Translations under genes and position numbers: made by a program | The notes under the pieces: model-generated | Told to the model about the DNA's origin: nothing | Databases searched by the model: none | Seen by the model: only the letters and a program-made list of their open reading frames with translations | Part shown: piece after piece, positions 1 to 8,956 of the stretch | Layout: every line of letters begins with the position of its first letter | Numbering within the stretch: the first letter of the stretch is position 1 | Origin: Ypsolopha sequella | Lineage: Eukaryota > Arthropoda > Insecta > Lepidoptera > Ypsolophidae | Direction: 5' to 3' | Assembly (NCBI GenBank): GCA_934047225.1 | Contig: OW203984.1 | Span: forward strand, 5,403,201 to 5,467,200 | Length of the DNA stretch: 64,000 bases

Positions 1-603
1 CCATGGTGCGTGCGGGTGCAACTGGTCGAGATTATTTGTGCATTTTCTAAATGGCGATCATTTTTAAATGTAAATTTCGTACCACAATCATACAAATGCT
101 GGTCTGCAAACGCGAAACCATTTTCCGATCCTAACGAAATTCGTAAATTTGTATATTTTGTCTCCTTGCAGCGGTGTATACTGTATATAAATGGACAGGT
201 ATCTAGGAAACCACGTAATCTACTGTTCATACTGAACAAATTTCCCAAAGTAACATATTGAAAAAAATGGAACCTGCCCGCCCAGTGCCCTTTCAAAATT
301 CACAATAGGTTTTCAAAATGAATAAAGAAACATGAAAATATTTTTCTTTGGAAAACTTGTTCAGTATGATTCTTAGACCATGTGTTTTTATGACCTATTG
401 AGTTACATTCGGTATATTGTGAGAGCAAAAGAAGCTGGTGTAATGTATGAAGAAAAGCACAAACGTTTATTCCTAACAATTGCTGTAAAGCTTGTCTTTA
501 TCTTTATCTCAACTCTTATTCACTTTATGTGAATTTGGATTATTCAATCGTTGATACAATCAATTTGTTTTGTGATTTAAACGACTTTTTTATGCTGAGT
601 TAA
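1..603. other. No gene seen
   Basis: I find no supported gene. An 83-codon open frame on the plus strand (10-261) has no recognisable motif. The segment near 205-245 resembles 38343-38378 (shared words such as AATCTACTG and TGAACAAA), so at least part of this stretch is dispersed repeat. Confidence 0.5.
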
Positions 604-708
604 GTATCCGGTATCCGGCCGGATACTGGCTACTATCCAGCCGGATACCGGATACCAAAAATATGGCCGGATAGGCCGGATACCGGATAGTAACCGGATA
701 TCCGTTTC
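604..708. repeat. CCGGATA palindromic repeat cluster
   Basis: About a dozen copies of CCGGATA or its complement TATCCGG lie in 105 bp, in both orientations. GTATCCGGTATCCGGC (604-619) pairs with GCCGGATACCGGATAC (640-655), so the block can fold into a hairpin. The local GC content is well above the surroundings. It has no reading frame of interest. Confidence 0.7.
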
Positions 709-714
709 ATCTCT

Positions 715-877
715 AGTTTTTAACAGTATCTAAGACCTGGTTAAACGAAATTTTGATAGCAGCTTTAGTATATTTTATATTAATAAAAAAATACTTTTTA
801 CCACTTTTCCACAAATCCGTCGCTCTCGCACTGAAGGTTTTTCGCATATGGAGTAACAGGGACGCTAAAACTTTTAA
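715..877 (-). repeat. Partial copy of the 425-bp TTAA family, inverted
   Basis: Read on the minus strand this matches the first part of the element at 37133-37557: AAAAGTTTTAGCGTCCCTG, then CATATGCGAAAAACC, then a CGGATTTGTGG-type segment and TTTAACCAGG. It faces a second copy at 1065-1439, so the pair forms a large inverted repeat around a GC-rich core. Confidence 0.7.
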
Positions 878-916
878 GAAGATTCTGTCTCAGTGAACTA
901 TTCTGATATAACGAAG

Positions 917-1062
917 GTGCCACCACTTCGCAGCAGCAGTGTCGTCGCGAACGGAGTTAATCCGACCGCAGACCGCAGCGGCATTGGCGAAGCGACACTG
1001 GCATAGCTGCATTGCCATCTGCGGTTGCGATCTGCGGTCGAATTCGGAATGGCACCTTAACT
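917..1062. repeat. GC-rich foldback between two inverted repeats
   Basis: The ends are AAGGTGCC and GGCACCTT. Inside, ACCGCAGACCGCAG near the left pairs imperfectly with CTGCGGTTGCGATCTGCGGT near the right, and CAGTGTCG-type words recur in inverted order. This looks like a short foldback MITE inserted at the junction of two opposed TTAA-family copies. The class is unknown. Confidence 0.5.
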
Positions 1063-1064
1063 AC

Positions 1065-1439
1065 AGGCGATATGCAAAAGTTTTAGCGTCCCTGTGAAAA
1101 ATCCTCAGTGCGAGAGGGACGGATTCGTGAGAAAGTAGCAAAAAGTCGGTTTTTTAATAATGTAAAATGTACTAAAGTTGCTATCAAAATTTAGTTTAAC
1201 CAGGTCCTAGACACCGTTAAAACCCATCTAATAAAATATAATTGCAGTCCATATATATCATTCTAAATTTTTAAACCAGAAGAATTGGTGTCGAAAAAGA
1301 CCTTATTTCAATAAATATAATTTCTCCAATCGCGTTTCTGTTAAAATAATGTACTATTTTATCAAAATAATACATTATTTCCTAAAGTAGATAATATGCA
1401 AGTTCTTAAAGTGTCGATTTTTTTTCCGTAGCACCTTAG
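1065..1439 (+). mobile_element. TTAA-family element (425-bp family), degenerate copy
   Basis: It is collinear with 37133-37557: AGGCGATATG at the start, GCGTCCCTG, GAGAGGGACGGATTCGTG, CAAAAAGTCGG, TTTAACCAGG, then GGTGTCGA, and TTTTTTCCGTAGCACCTTAG at the end. The terminal TTAA is eroded (TTAACTAC on the left, TTAG on the right), so this is an older copy. There is no coding capacity. Confidence 0.75.
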
Positions 1440-1675
1440 GGTCTACTCTTACAAGTTAGAAAATATATGTACGTAGCCGTTGCGTTGGCTACAATATAGC
1501 AAAATTAAAACGTCCTCAGCTTAGATTATACAAAATTCTGAAGCAAGGTGATTTTCAAATAACTGTTCTTTTAAAAGCAATTGTGACCAAGTTTATAACA
1601 CCTAGACCTACACATTTATTACGTAGACAGCGATGGGTCGGCGGGCGGCGGCGGGCGCTTGTGCCGCCATCGTAG

Positions 1676-2200
1676 CAGTGTTGCCACCTTGGTTTTTGAA
1701 AAAGAGCAGTTGGACAAGCTAGAAAGGGCTAGATTTAGCAAATTTTGCCATCAAAAGTGCTTAAAATCGTATATTTGAAATGTAGTAAGTAATTTCAGAA
1801 AATGCAATAGAGTAACTAAAACGAAGTTATTGAATTTGTTAAAAATCGTACCTGCTGAAGCAGAAAAAGTTAATGGCTGATTGACATCTGCGTTTTTTGC
1901 GGATTTGAACGAAAATTTCAAATGAATCCTATAGTTTTTTTATAATTTCAGTTGACACCTTATGTGAACAGCAAGACTCTCTCAGTCGTTTTAAACCCCA
2001 TCGTATACGTAGTATGGATATTATTGTTTTTACCCCCATTTTGTTTCTGGTTTTAGTTTTAATTAGGTTCACAGAACTATAAATATACACATAACGAAAA
2101 GGGCTAGATTGCTCCTTTCGGGCTAAATCATCAAAAAAAGAGTTCAACTACAGTAAAAAGTGCTAGATCTAGCCCGAAAAGGGCTAAGGTGGCAACACTG
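1676..2200. mobile_element. hAT-type non-autonomous transposon, 525 bp
   Basis: The ends are inverted: CAGTGTTGCCACCTT at the left and AAGGTGGCAACACTG at the right. The flanks are an exact 8-bp duplication, CATCGTAG (1668-1675 and 2201-2208). An 8-bp duplication with CAGTG ends is the signature of the hAT superfamily. Words such as AGGGCTAGAT recur inverted just inside the ends. No transposase frame is seen, so it must have been moved in trans. Confidence 0.88.
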
Positions 2201-2499
2201 CATCGTAGCGCAATCCAATTCCGCTTTATTTGAAATTGTACCGAGGCAACAGCGCGAAACATATTGAGCCTGCTCCTTTCATTTCATTACCTTAAAAGAA
2301 TAACCGAATGGGGCTTTTATTAACTCTATGAATTACTTCGCTAATTTCAACATTGTTTAGTTATTACTTTATTATTACTAATTAATTAGTCTACTGGTTG
2401 AAACATAGGTCACAAGAGGGAAGTCGTGACTACATTTCGTGATAACTTACCTATAATTAAATAGGTTCAGTGTTTTACTTTTTAGTGATATACATCTGG

Positions 2500-4461
2500 A
2501 CATGTTCTTATTGTCTACTAAGTAGTCAAACACAGTACATAATAGGAACATGTTCCTATTGTCTGTACTAAGTAGTCAAACACAGTACACAAAGGAACAT
2601 GTTCCTATTGTCTACTGAGTAGTCAAACACAGTACACAATAGGAACATGGTCCTATTGTGTACTAAGTAGTTAAACACAGTACACAATAGGAACATGTTC
2701 CTATTGTCTACTAAGTAGTCAAACAAATACAGTACACAATAGGAACATGTTCCTATTGTGTACTGTGTTTGACTACTTAGTAGACAATAGGAACATGTTC
2801 CTATTGTCTACTAAGTAGTCAAACAAATACAGTACACAATAGGAACATGTTCCTATTGTCTACTAAGTAGTCAAACACAGTACACAATAGGAACATGTTC
2901 CTATTGTCTACTAAGTAGTCAAACACAGTACACAATAGGAACATGTTCCTATTGTCTACTAAGTAGTCAAACACAGTACACAATAGGAACATGTTCCTAT
3001 TGTCTACTAAGTAGTCAAACAAACACAGTACACAATAGGAACATGTTCCTATTGTCTACTAAGTAGTCAAACACAGTACACAATAGGAACATGTTCCTAT
3101 TGTCTACTAAGTAGTCAAACACAGTACACAATAGGAACATGTTCCTATTGTCTACTAAGTAGTCAAACACAGTACACAATAGGAACATGTTCCTATTGTC
3201 TACTAAGTAGTCAAACAAACACAGTACACAATAGGAACATGTTCCTATTGTCTACTAAGTAGTCAAACAAACACAGTACACAATAGGAACATGTTCCTAT
3301 TGTCTACTAAGTAGTCAAACACAGTACACAATAGGAACATGTTCCTATTGTCTACTAAGTAGTCAAACACAGTACACAATAGGAACATGTTCCTATTGTC
3401 TACTAAGTAGTCAAACACAGTACACAAAGGAACATGTTCCTATTGTCTACTGAGTAGTCAAACACAGTATGTACACAATAGGAACATGGTCCTATTGTGT
3501 ACTAAGTAGTCAAACACAGTACACAATAGGAACACGTTCCTATTGTCTACTAAGTAGTCAAACAAACACAGTACACAATAGGAACATGTTCCTATTGTCT
3601 ACTAAGTAGTCAAACAAACACAGTACACAATAGGAACATGTTCCTATTGTCTACTAAGTAGTCAAACACAGTACACAATAGGAACATGTTCCTATTGTCT
3701 ACTAAGTAGTCAAACACAGTACACAATAGGAACATGTTCCTATTGTCTACTAAGTAGTCAAACACAGTACACAAAGGAACATGTTCCTATTGTCTACTGA
3801 GTAGTCAAACACAGTACACAATAGGAGCATGGTCCTATTGTGTACTAAGTAGTCAAACACAGTACACAATAGGAACATGTTCCTATTGTCTACTAAGTAG
3901 TCAAACACAGTTCACAATAGGAACATGTTCCTATTGGCTACTAAGTAGTCAAACACAGTACACAATAGGAACATGTTCCTATTGTCTACTAAGTAGTCAA
4001 ACACAGTACACAATAGGAACATGTTCCTGTTGTCTACTAAGTAGTCAAACACAGTACACAATAGGAACATGTTCCTGTTGTCTACTAAGTAGTCAAACAC
4101 AGTTCACAATAGGAACATGTTCCTATTGGCTACTAAGTAGTCAAACACAGTTCACAATAGGAACATGTTCCTATTGTCTACTAAGTAGTCAAACACAGTA
4201 CACAATAGGAACATGTTCCTATTGTCTACTAAGTAGTCAAACACAGTACACAATAGGAACATGTTCCTGTTGTCTACTAAGTAGTCAAACACAGTACACA
4301 ATAGGAACATGTTCCTGTTGTCTACTAAGTAGTCAAACACAGTACACAATAGGAACATGTTCCTATTGTCTAATAAGTAGTCAAACAAACACAGTACACA
4401 ATAGGAGCATGTTCCTATTGTCTACTAAGTAGTCAAACACAGTACACAATAGGAACATGTT
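2500..4461. repeat. 48-bp palindromic satellite array, about 40 monomers
   Basis: The monomer is 48 bp and is built from a perfect 22-bp palindrome centred on GGAACATGTTCC, then CTACTAAGTAG (an 11-bp odd palindrome), then TCAAACACAGTACA. A 52-bp variant has an extra CAAA. Higher-order structure is visible: a 5-monomer 240-bp block is repeated (3961-4200 against 4201-4440, marked by GTTGTC variants at 4022, 4071, 4262 and 4311). A 196-bp block repeats at 2819 and 3015. A variant pair (AAAGGAACATG, then ACATGGTCC) recurs near 2591, 3426 and 3773. One monomer is inverted at about 2759-2784. It is not CRISPR: the units abut without unique spacers. Confidence 0.95.
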
Positions 4462-5253
4462 CTCATGTCCTGATGTACACAACCACTTTTCTACGACAAA
4501 TTTTACTTATTACCATACTTTAAACACAAAACACATGATTTTTAGAGCTTTCAAGTTTACACAAAATTTTGATTTGCTTTTGCCATCCATAAAGTAGGTA
4601 AACTGGTTCACGCGTTGCCGTGGGGATTCATTCGAAACGATAGGTACCTCCCAGACAGGATATTTGCCGCTTTCACTGTTATTAAAAAATTTAAAAAAAC
4701 AACTGCATATAACTTTTCCTTTTTCAACGGTATTTTTCGAGTAATGTGCCAAATTGCACCTTTTGAATATTAGATGTGCATTGTTTTTATTTGCTTTAGT
4801 TTTCATCGTTTGCAAATGTTCTGTCTCATTTACTACCTTGTAATACATTTTGTAATGCGCTCTATTACTACTAACAAGCATCGTCAAAAGATGTTTTTCA
4901 TCCAGTTACATTCCCTTTGATCCAGTTATAAGAACAGAAATAGGGGCAATATTTCTTTCTACCGAGCGGGTTTCGGGACGTAAGAAACTAACTTATGACC
5001 TATTGTTCCTCCTTATTTACGCTGTTATTACATTACTCGTACTTTGATCAGATATTAAATTGCCCATTCAGAGACCCTTTCTGTTTGTTTCGTGTGTGTC
5101 CCTTGTTAATGTTATACAAGGGAATGTAACTCTTATGACTATATACTTAGGGGTTCAGATCGGATGAAGACTAGCTGTTAAAAGATAGAAATCAGGAACA
5201 GTAATTGATCATGCAGTGGAAGTTCAGTCGGTGGGAGTCTATATTCTATCATC
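4462..5253. other. Stretch beside the satellite without a supported gene
   Basis: The minus strand has a 125-codon open frame (4510-4887). Its composition follows the AT-rich DNA and I recognise no domain; one frame of this length is expected by chance in 64 kb. The words GGAATGTAAC and ACATTCCCTT recur near 4905 and 5120. Nothing else is seen. Confidence 0.4.
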
Positions 5254-5665
5254 GAATACAAATACAAATACAAATACAAATTATTTATTATCCTCATAAA
5301 AAAAATGCAGCATCAATAATGTAAGTTTATACTTGCGACTGTCGGCACTTGGTGAAACTTGAAACACATCTTGAATTAAAACACTTGTACTGTAGTTTCA
5401 CTTTATTTTTGTTAACAAAAATAAAGTGAAACTACAGTACAAGTGTTTTAATTCAAAATAATGTAAGTATTAAATTTACCCTGAACTGAGAAAAAAACCC
5501 GCCTCTCAGGGTAAAGGTCCACATAAAATAAATATAATTGAAAATTTGATACATCGGCAATCATAAACCTAATCATAACATGACATTTTAAGTTAAGAAA
5601 TTTACATTTACATGCATAAAATTATATAATTACAACTAAAACTAAAACTAAACATGCATTATTTA
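5254..5665 (-). mobile_element. LINE 3' tail (antisense), split by a later insertion
   Basis: The plus strand starts with four AATACA units, which is a (TTTGTA)n tail on the minus strand, followed by TTATTTATTATCCTCAT and a segment with CCTGAACTGAG and CCCGCCTCTCAGGG. The same sequence is uninterrupted at 41937-42176. Here it is split by 5326-5456. Several copies sharing one end and a simple-repeat tail fit target-primed insertion of a non-LTR element. The family is unknown because no coding part is present. Confidence 0.65.
5326..5456. mobile_element. 131-bp insertion ending in a perfect 86-bp palindrome, 11-bp target duplication
   Basis: The insertion is flanked by AATAATGTAAG on both sides (5315-5325 and 5457-5467); the unfilled site is seen at about 41980-41996. 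The left part carries ACTTGCGACTGTCGGCACTTGG, shared with other copies at 7005 and 31649. The right part, 5371-5456, is a perfect inverted repeat: two 43-bp halves meeting at GTTAAC without a spacer. Fusing one end to its own inverted copy, with a long target duplication, resembles insertions of Penelope-like retroelements. That assignment is an inference. Confidence 0.8.
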
Positions 5666-5784
5666 AATATATATCATCACAATTTATGTGCACATCGTAC
5701 CTACGGGAAGTCAGTGAAAGAATGTACTGTAAGGTCAATCTATTTAAAAAAAAATGTTATGCATTCTCATAGATAATGAACAGA

Positions 5785-5940
5785 AAATCACTTGATACCA
5801 CAAATTTATTTAATACTTCCTGACCGGTTTCGCCCCTCGTCAGGAAGTATTAAATAAATTTGTGGGATAGTACAAGTGATGTTCTGTTTATTATATATTG
5901 CAAGTTCCACCAAGTGCCAACAATCAACAGTGTAAACATT
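5785..5940 (+). repeat. Foldback copy of the CCAAGTGCC family with hammerhead-like centre
   Basis: Arms of 26 bp (5798-5823 and 5840-5865) are perfect inverted repeats around a 16-base loop with ACCGGTTTCG. To the right follow TAGTACAAGTG and CACCAAGTGCCAACAATC, which mark the family also seen at 5326, 6995, 25365, 31648 and 35575. There is no coding frame. Confidence 0.75.
5818..5848 (-). ncRNA. Hammerhead-ribozyme-like core (loop of the foldback)
   Basis: On the minus strand the order is CTGACGA, GGGGC, GAAA, CCGG, TC, with GGAAGTA pairing to TACTTCC outside. CTGANGA and GAAA are the conserved hammerhead core words. Helix II is too short here and the outer helix is one base out of register with the core C, so activity is unlikely. 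It may be a degraded copy of the motif at 7106. Confidence 0.3.
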
Positions 5941-6282
5941 CATTCTCATAGAGTTTTCGAAGCAATGGATTTTTATTATTTATTAGGCCCCGAACACACA
6001 GCACGTTCAGCGTTCTACGGTCCAAACAATAGAACGCGCGTTTTCGCGGTCTCTGTGTAAAGCTAGGGTTGCCAACTCTCGGAGAAACCAACCCAGGAGG
6101 TTTGAACAAATAGGTGGGCAATTGAATGAAATTTGGTAATATTTGTTATTTTTAATTTGCTTTGTTTTGTAAAAGCATCATTCATATTTGTTATAAAAAA
6201 CCAAAATTTATTTCGATCATGGTGTTTTGTTTTTTCTTTTTTTTCCTTACCGGTGTAGTATGAATTACTTAACATATTAACA
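5941..6282. other. No gene seen
   Basis: Two overlapping open frames of 65-78 codons occur on opposite strands, without motifs. Nothing else is supported. Confidence 0.4.
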
Positions 6283-6500
6283 AATATATATTGCAGCATA
6301 GAAACGCAAAAGAATAGAAGGACGTCGAGGTGGAGGCTTTGAACGGGAATCCGAACCAGAGACCTTTCGCTTACCGGGCGATTGCTGGTTCAGAGCTCCT
6401 CACGTACAGATTTACTTTTATTCTGCTTTGCTATACCGCAATGATATAAAGTTAATTTGTATCTGCTTGCGATGAATAACTTGCCAAGTAGTGTTAAAAA
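6283..6500. repeat. Degenerate copy of the tRNA-arm foldback family
   Basis: It matches 42643-42845: GCAGCATAGAAACGCA at the left, GGTTCAGAGCTCCTCAC in the middle, then ACCGCAATGATATAA and CTTGCGATGAATAA at the right. The internal inverted symmetry is eroded compared with the copy at 42.6 kb. The two copies share sequence beyond the hairpin, so the repeat unit is about 200 bp. Confidence 0.6.
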
Positions 6501-6515
6501 TATTTCATTTATATA

Positions 6516-6979
6516 GCGTGTCTCAAAAGAAAGTTTATATATTTTTTGCTTTCTGAGTGAACGCAACGAATCCGGGGGGCGCGGGGAGTATGTGAATCGG
6601 TAGCTTGGCTTTAATTTACACACTTTAGAGGTTTTCTCGGGGTTGGGACCGTGCGTTCTGTGTGTTAACATTTTACAAATACTCTAAAAACGATGATTCA
6701 GCGAAATAGAACGGAGAACATTTTGAAGTCATTGTGGTTTGCATAACTTAAATGATGCGCCAAGTATTCTCCTCATTCGAAAATGGGTTAAAAAGTTTAA
6801 AGAAACCACTTAATCACTTTTTAACACACAGAACGCGCGGTCTACCACCCGAAAAAATCTCTATAGTGTCTAAATTCCCAGAAGCCATGCTACCGATTGA
6901 CATACTCCCCGCCCCCTCCCCGGATTGGTTGCGTTCACGCAGGTAGCAAAACAAATATAAAATTTCTTTTGAGACACTG
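6516..6979. mobile_element. TA-flanked foldback element, about 464 bp
   Basis: The left end GTGTCTCAAAAGAAA and right end TTTCTTTTGAGACAC are inverted, and TA lies on both outer sides (6514-6515 and 6980-6981). The arms of roughly 150 bp (to about 6670, and from about 6815) are imperfect inverted copies; both carry AACACACAGAACG-type and GTTGCGTTCAC-type words. A TA target fits Tc1/mariner-type mobilisation. No transposase is seen. Confidence 0.65.
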
Positions 6980-6994
6980 TATCATAGTTACATC

Positions 6995-7175
6995 CTTGAT
7001 GATTGCGATTGTCGGCACTTGTTGAAACATGGATAACAACATGATGAATAAACACACTTTCACTCATTTCACAGTTTATTAGCAAGAAATAAGATCTAAT
7101 CAGTCTAAACCCTTGATGATGGTGTAAAACCGAAACCGGTCGGGTTAAATAAGCTAATAAACAGATAGCATACTT
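6995..7175. repeat. CCAAGTGCC family copy with hammerhead-like core
   Basis: It begins with the family mark in the antisense sense (TGCGATTGTCGGCACTTG), followed after about 60 bp by a sense hammerhead-like segment. GTTTATTAGC (about 7073) and GCTAATAAAC (about 7154) bracket that segment as inverted arms. The mark and the core are therefore joined in opposite orientation, as at 35575. Confidence 0.65.
7106..7148 (+). ncRNA. Hammerhead-ribozyme-like fold
   Basis: The order follows a type I hammerhead: outer helix AACCC (7108-7112) with GGGTT (7142-7146); core TTGATGA (7113-7119; consensus CTGATGA); helix II GGT (7121-7123), loop GTAAA, ACC (7129-7131); GAAA (7132-7135); then CCGG and TC (7136-7141) where the short helix III and cleavage site would be. 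The first core base is changed and helix III is a self-complementary ACCGGT that could only pair in a dimer. Activity is uncertain. Confidence 0.42.
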
Positions 7176-7407
7176 ATTCAGGCGTAAAACGAGCCGAGCA
7201 AGAGAACCATTCGCCTCCCCCGTATCCTTGATTAAAAAGTTGCTAGTATGTATAGACTTATATGTATAACCACAAAATGTACCAATCATGTGGTCATATC
7301 ATAAAAAACGGACAAACGGACGGTTGATCCCTTTTCGTTTAGCTTATTCTTCGTGCCGTGGTGCACAGTCTAGTTATCTTGGTATAATTAGAGAATAAAA
7401 TGATATA

Positions 7408-7867
7408 CAGTAGAGTCTTGATAATCCGAACTAGCAAAAACTAACCCCTGTTCGGACTCACGAAGCGTTCGGATTATAGTATGTAAGGAGAAAAAAAAAC
7501 ATTTTTATTCTTAAAATAGTGTTTAATTATATACATAGTTTAAGAGGTACAGTAAGCAACGAGCTGGGCTTTACATATTGACCTTGGGAACGCTCTTATT
7601 ACAAGTATGGTGCACTTTTCGGCTATAGTCAAAGTTTTATGTTTGCGTTTTGGTGTTGGAACCATCTTTATAACCTCAAAAAACACGCCGCGCACGAGTA
7701 CAGAGCAGAAAAACGTGGAATGGACGCGCAACGTGGCAGTCGTAACTGCAGACTAATTAATAAACAACATAGCAGCGAGGCGAAGGCGAGGAAGTGGGGT
7801 GGGGTATGCAGTTCGGATTATAGCGACGTTCGGATTAGCCTGAGTACGGATTATCGAGGCTCTACTG
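7408..7867 (-). mobile_element. Tigger/pogo-type DNA transposon, internally deleted
   Basis: The ends are CAGTAGAGTCTTGATAATCC at the left and, in inverted form, CAGTAGAGCCTCGATAATCC at the right, with TA on both outer sides (7406-7407, 7868-7869). These ends and the TA target are those of the pogo/Tigger group of Tc1/mariner elements. At 460 bp it is far below the roughly 2.5-kb full length, and it keeps only the start of a transposase on the minus strand. Confidence 0.85.
7540..7665 (-). pseudogene. Tigger-like transposase, N-terminal fragment
   Basis: From the ATG at 7663-7665 the minus strand reads a short basic start containing PKRKHKTLTIAEKCTIL. This resembles the N-terminal CENP-B/Psq-type helix-turn-helix of Tigger and jerky-like transposases, which binds the transposon ends. 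The likeness is lost after about 20 residues and the frame stops at residue 42. The rest of the DNA-binding region and the DDE catalytic domain are missing, so this is a remnant. Its place inside inverted Tigger ends supports the call. The residue match is from memory of the family, not from a search. Confidence 0.65.
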
Positions 7868-8956
7868 TAGTGATGTACGATACAAGTGCTGCCATCTGTT
7901 GTTTGGTAAGACAACCTCGCTTTCCAATTTTCGACCGGTATGAAACTGCCCCCCTACCCCCCTGGTATCATCATAAAATAATGTTTTTGCAAATTTGGTT
8001 CCGCACCCTCTAATCACTAATGCCTGTTAAATAGTTAAAAACTAATTTGCTAACTTATGCATATAAGTTTGATACTACTTACACATCTGGATTGTTAAAA
8101 GTTGCCGCTACATCCCGCATCAAGTCTCGTTTCGCTAACGATGCAAATTATTATGAAGTAGGTACTCGAATTCACATACGCTGCACAGAGCGACGCGACA
8201 CGCGACGCGACGCGGCAAAGCGGAACTTGGCAAATTAGCGAATAAAGCGTATTGGCAAATTGACGGAGAGGCAGACTTCGCTAATTGTCTCTTGTGGCTG
8301 AAATAAGTGTCGTTGATTCAATGTTGAGTAATTAGTCATTTGTCTGTGTTTTTAGAATGTTTGGATTAAAGATGTTTGGATCGCTGTCAAAAACAGGGTG
8401 GAATACATACAGGGTGGAAAATTAAGAATTGGCACTCGGCACTACTAGGGAGCTACCGGATATGTTATAATTATGTAGTTACAAGAAAACGTCGTTAGGA
8501 GACTCACTTAACTTTTGGAGCATTTACTTCTACATTCATTGAATGGTTTAAATTACTTATTTATTTCAGGACTGATCAAATGGCAAAGAAATACCTAATA
8601 ATGCGCATACCGATGTAGTTTTAAGAACATGTTTATACCGAGACCTGAAAATTCGAATATAAAATTGAAAATGCTTTTCGAATAACTTATGGCTCAATCG
8701 AATACCATCTTAAAATGAATTTTCAACGTACTTGTAAAAATACTGAATATTGCTCTGCAGACTCTTCTATATATAATATAAATATTTTAAAGGTAAGTAT
8801 TCCAGTTATTCATAGCACATTCCGAATTTCAATAAAAAGACAAAGACAAGGGAATATCTCCAACTGTTTCGTCTCTTTTTCACATATCACTCAACACGGT
8901 TGTCCTCACGTACTCGAGTGACGCTATCAGATGCGTGTTTCAGTAATCAACTATGA
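7868..8956. other. No gene seen
   Basis: This stretch is AT-rich with short open frames only. A CGCGACGCGACGCGG tract lies near 8195-8215, and CAGGGTGGAAAATTAA near 8411 recurs in part at 62398. Nothing else is supported. Confidence 0.4.

Noticed and set aside
2819..4388. Repeated 62-78-codon open frames on the minus strand
   Set aside because: They are the 48-bp satellite read in its open phase, not a gene.
2500..4461. CRISPR-like array
   Set aside because: The units abut and are nearly identical; there are no unique spacers, and the context is a eukaryotic nuclear genome.
2500..4461. GGAACATGTTCC in each monomer fits p53-like and steroid-receptor-like half sites
   Set aside because: Any 12-bp palindrome of this type fits loose consensus rules; without binding data this is coincidence.
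4510..4887. 125-codon minus-strand frame
   Set aside because: At this AT content about one such frame is expected by chance in 64 kb; no motif or codon signal.
6870..7289. 139-codon minus-strand frame
   Set aside because: It runs through two unrelated repeats (a TA foldback arm and the hammerhead-like family), so it is a chance frame.
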